From NCBI GenBank assembly GCA_025459195.1, contig JALORF010000026.1, positions 1 to 41,558 of the forward strand: 41,558 nt of DNA, in the 5' to 3' direction. Below, piece by piece: positions 41,123 through 41,558 of this stretch (position 1 is its first letter; each line of letters starts with the position of its first letter). The notes under the pieces were generated by a model. It was not told where the DNA came from and made no database searches. It was given only the letters and a program-made list of their open reading frames with translations. The DNA is from Beijerinckiaceae bacterium. GTDB taxonomy: Bacteria > Pseudomonadota > Alphaproteobacteria > Rhizobiales > Beijerinckiaceae. The translations under genes were made by a program, and so were the position numbers.

Positions 41123-41141
41123 GATGTGACAGCGATGTGAC
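41123..41141 (-). promoter_or_regulatory. Direct repeat upstream of corA
   Basis: GATGTGAC at 41123-41130 recurs at 41134-41141, an 11-base period. On the corA strand it reads GTCACATC twice, with TGTCA-like half-sites. OmpR/PhoB-class regulators bind direct repeats at this period. No regulator gene is nearby. Confidence 0.35.
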
Positions 41142-41143
41142 GG

Positions 41144-41173
41144 CAAGGCAAGACAAGGCAAGACAAGCCAAGG
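41144..41173. repeat. 10-bp tandem repeat
   Basis: CAAGGCAAGA occurs at 41144-41153 and 41154-41163, with a degenerate third copy CAAGCCAAGG at 41164-41173. It lies in the gap between corA and the S49 peptidase gene. Confidence 0.7.
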
Positions 41174-41210
41174 CATTGCCGGTGACACCGCCGGCGGTCC
41201 GATCCGGCCA

Positions 41211-41558
41211 TCAGAGTCCGTAACGACCCCACAGCGCCCGCGTCTCCAGCGCGTTGATCAGATTGTCCGCGTCGATCAGGCTGATGCGGCCATCCGGCAA
41301 GGCGGCCCCGCCAGACAGGTTCGGCAGAAGCGCCCTGAGCAGGCCGCCGCGCCGCGCAGCCGGAACAAGGCGCAGGTCCACCTCTTCGCCGAAGCGCTCG
41401 CGCAGGGTGCTGCGGACATCGCCGAGCCCGTCAATCAGGCCAAGCCCCAGGGCTTTTCTGCCTGTCCAGAAGGCCCCGCTGAACAGGTCCTCGTCGCTGC
41501 CGGTCAGCCTCTCGCGCCGGCTCGCCTTGACCAGGGCGATGAAGCTCTCGTGGACATC
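41211..41558 (-). CDS. S49 family peptidase (SppA/SohB-like), 5' part cut by window
   Basis: The last 115 codons of a leftward gene are present, ending at the TCA at 41211-41213. The visible part reads DVHESFIALVKASRRERLTG, then FSGAFWTGRKALGLGLIDGL and GDVRSTLRERFGEEVDLRLV. FWTGRKALGLGLIDGLGD is the typical region after the catalytic Lys/Ser part in S49 signal-peptide peptidases. The nucleophile is outside the window. It would cleave leftover signal peptides or membrane proteins. The C-terminal ending LIDADNLINALETRALWGRY is common in the Rhizobiales members. Confidence 0.88.
   Translation of the reverse strand, partial: DVHESFIALVKASRRERLTGSDEDLFSGAFWTGRKALGLGLIDGLGDVRSTLRERFGEEVDLRLVPAARRGGLLRALLPNLSGGAALPDGRISLIDADNLINALETRALWGRYGL

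Noticed and set aside
1-41558. tRNA, rRNA, CRISPR, insertion sequence or prophage
   Set aside because: No T-loop-like GGTTCGA-type cloverleaf, no regularly spaced repeats, and no transposase or integrase sequence was seen on either strand.

Overview
The window reads as a chromosomal segment of an alphaproteobacterium, most likely of the order Hyphomicrobiales (Rhizobiales). The evidence is high GC content with dense, overlapping operons, the rpsT-dnaA-dnaN order preceded by an enoyl-CoA hydratase gene, TTAA-N7-TTAA boxes of the CtrA type, and small families typical of that order (DUF6460, DUF3429, DUF817, SRAP). Genus cannot be fixed from sequence reading alone. No phage, transposase, plasmid, CRISPR, tRNA or rRNA signal was seen; the window is core and near-core chromosome.

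Positions 1-8000 hold the replication-initiation neighbourhood. A DUF817 membrane protein (cut by the window edge) and recF run leftward. Rightward lie an enoyl-CoA hydratase, a PLP-dependent ammonia-lyase, rpsT (with a structured leader and a clear terminator), an 818-base regulatory gap, dnaA and dnaN. recF is not after dnaN, where it often lies, but about 5 kb upstream and inverted.

Positions 8000-17400 are metabolic and transport genes: an orphan polyamine-type binding protein, a DsbA/FrnE-like oxidoreductase with a 15-bp repeat at its N terminus, formate-tetrahydrofolate ligase, a divergent three-gene ABC importer of the nitrate/sulfonate/taurine type, a LexA-like self-cleaving repressor, and DUF952-pyrD. 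Positions 17370-22440 carry a NarL-type response regulator divergent from a DUF4212 plus sodium:solute symporter pair, an arrangement like the CrbR-controlled acetate-uptake genes of other proteobacteria. Several small membrane proteins follow, one of them frameshifted and internally duplicated.

Positions 22460-29390 are a divergent DNA-repair island: ATP-dependent ligase and MBL-fold exonuclease leftward; Lhr-core helicase and PdeM-type phosphoesterase rightward. A TPR-methyltransferase gene heads the helicase arm. A perfect inverted repeat lies between the two arms. Positions 30230-36850 hold a five-gene branched-chain/aromatic-type ABC importer, a cupin and a convergent flavin monooxygenase; a TTTAAG-CTTAAA-like palindrome precedes the operon. 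The right end carries LemA plus an HtpX-like protease, an SRAP abasic-site protein, an unrecognised helical protein, a CorA transporter and the C-terminal part of an S49 peptidase.

I see no wholly new multi-gene system. The best candidates for something undescribed are the methyltransferase embedded in the repair island, the structured rpsT and dnaA leaders, and the nested inverted repeats upstream of the SRAP gene.
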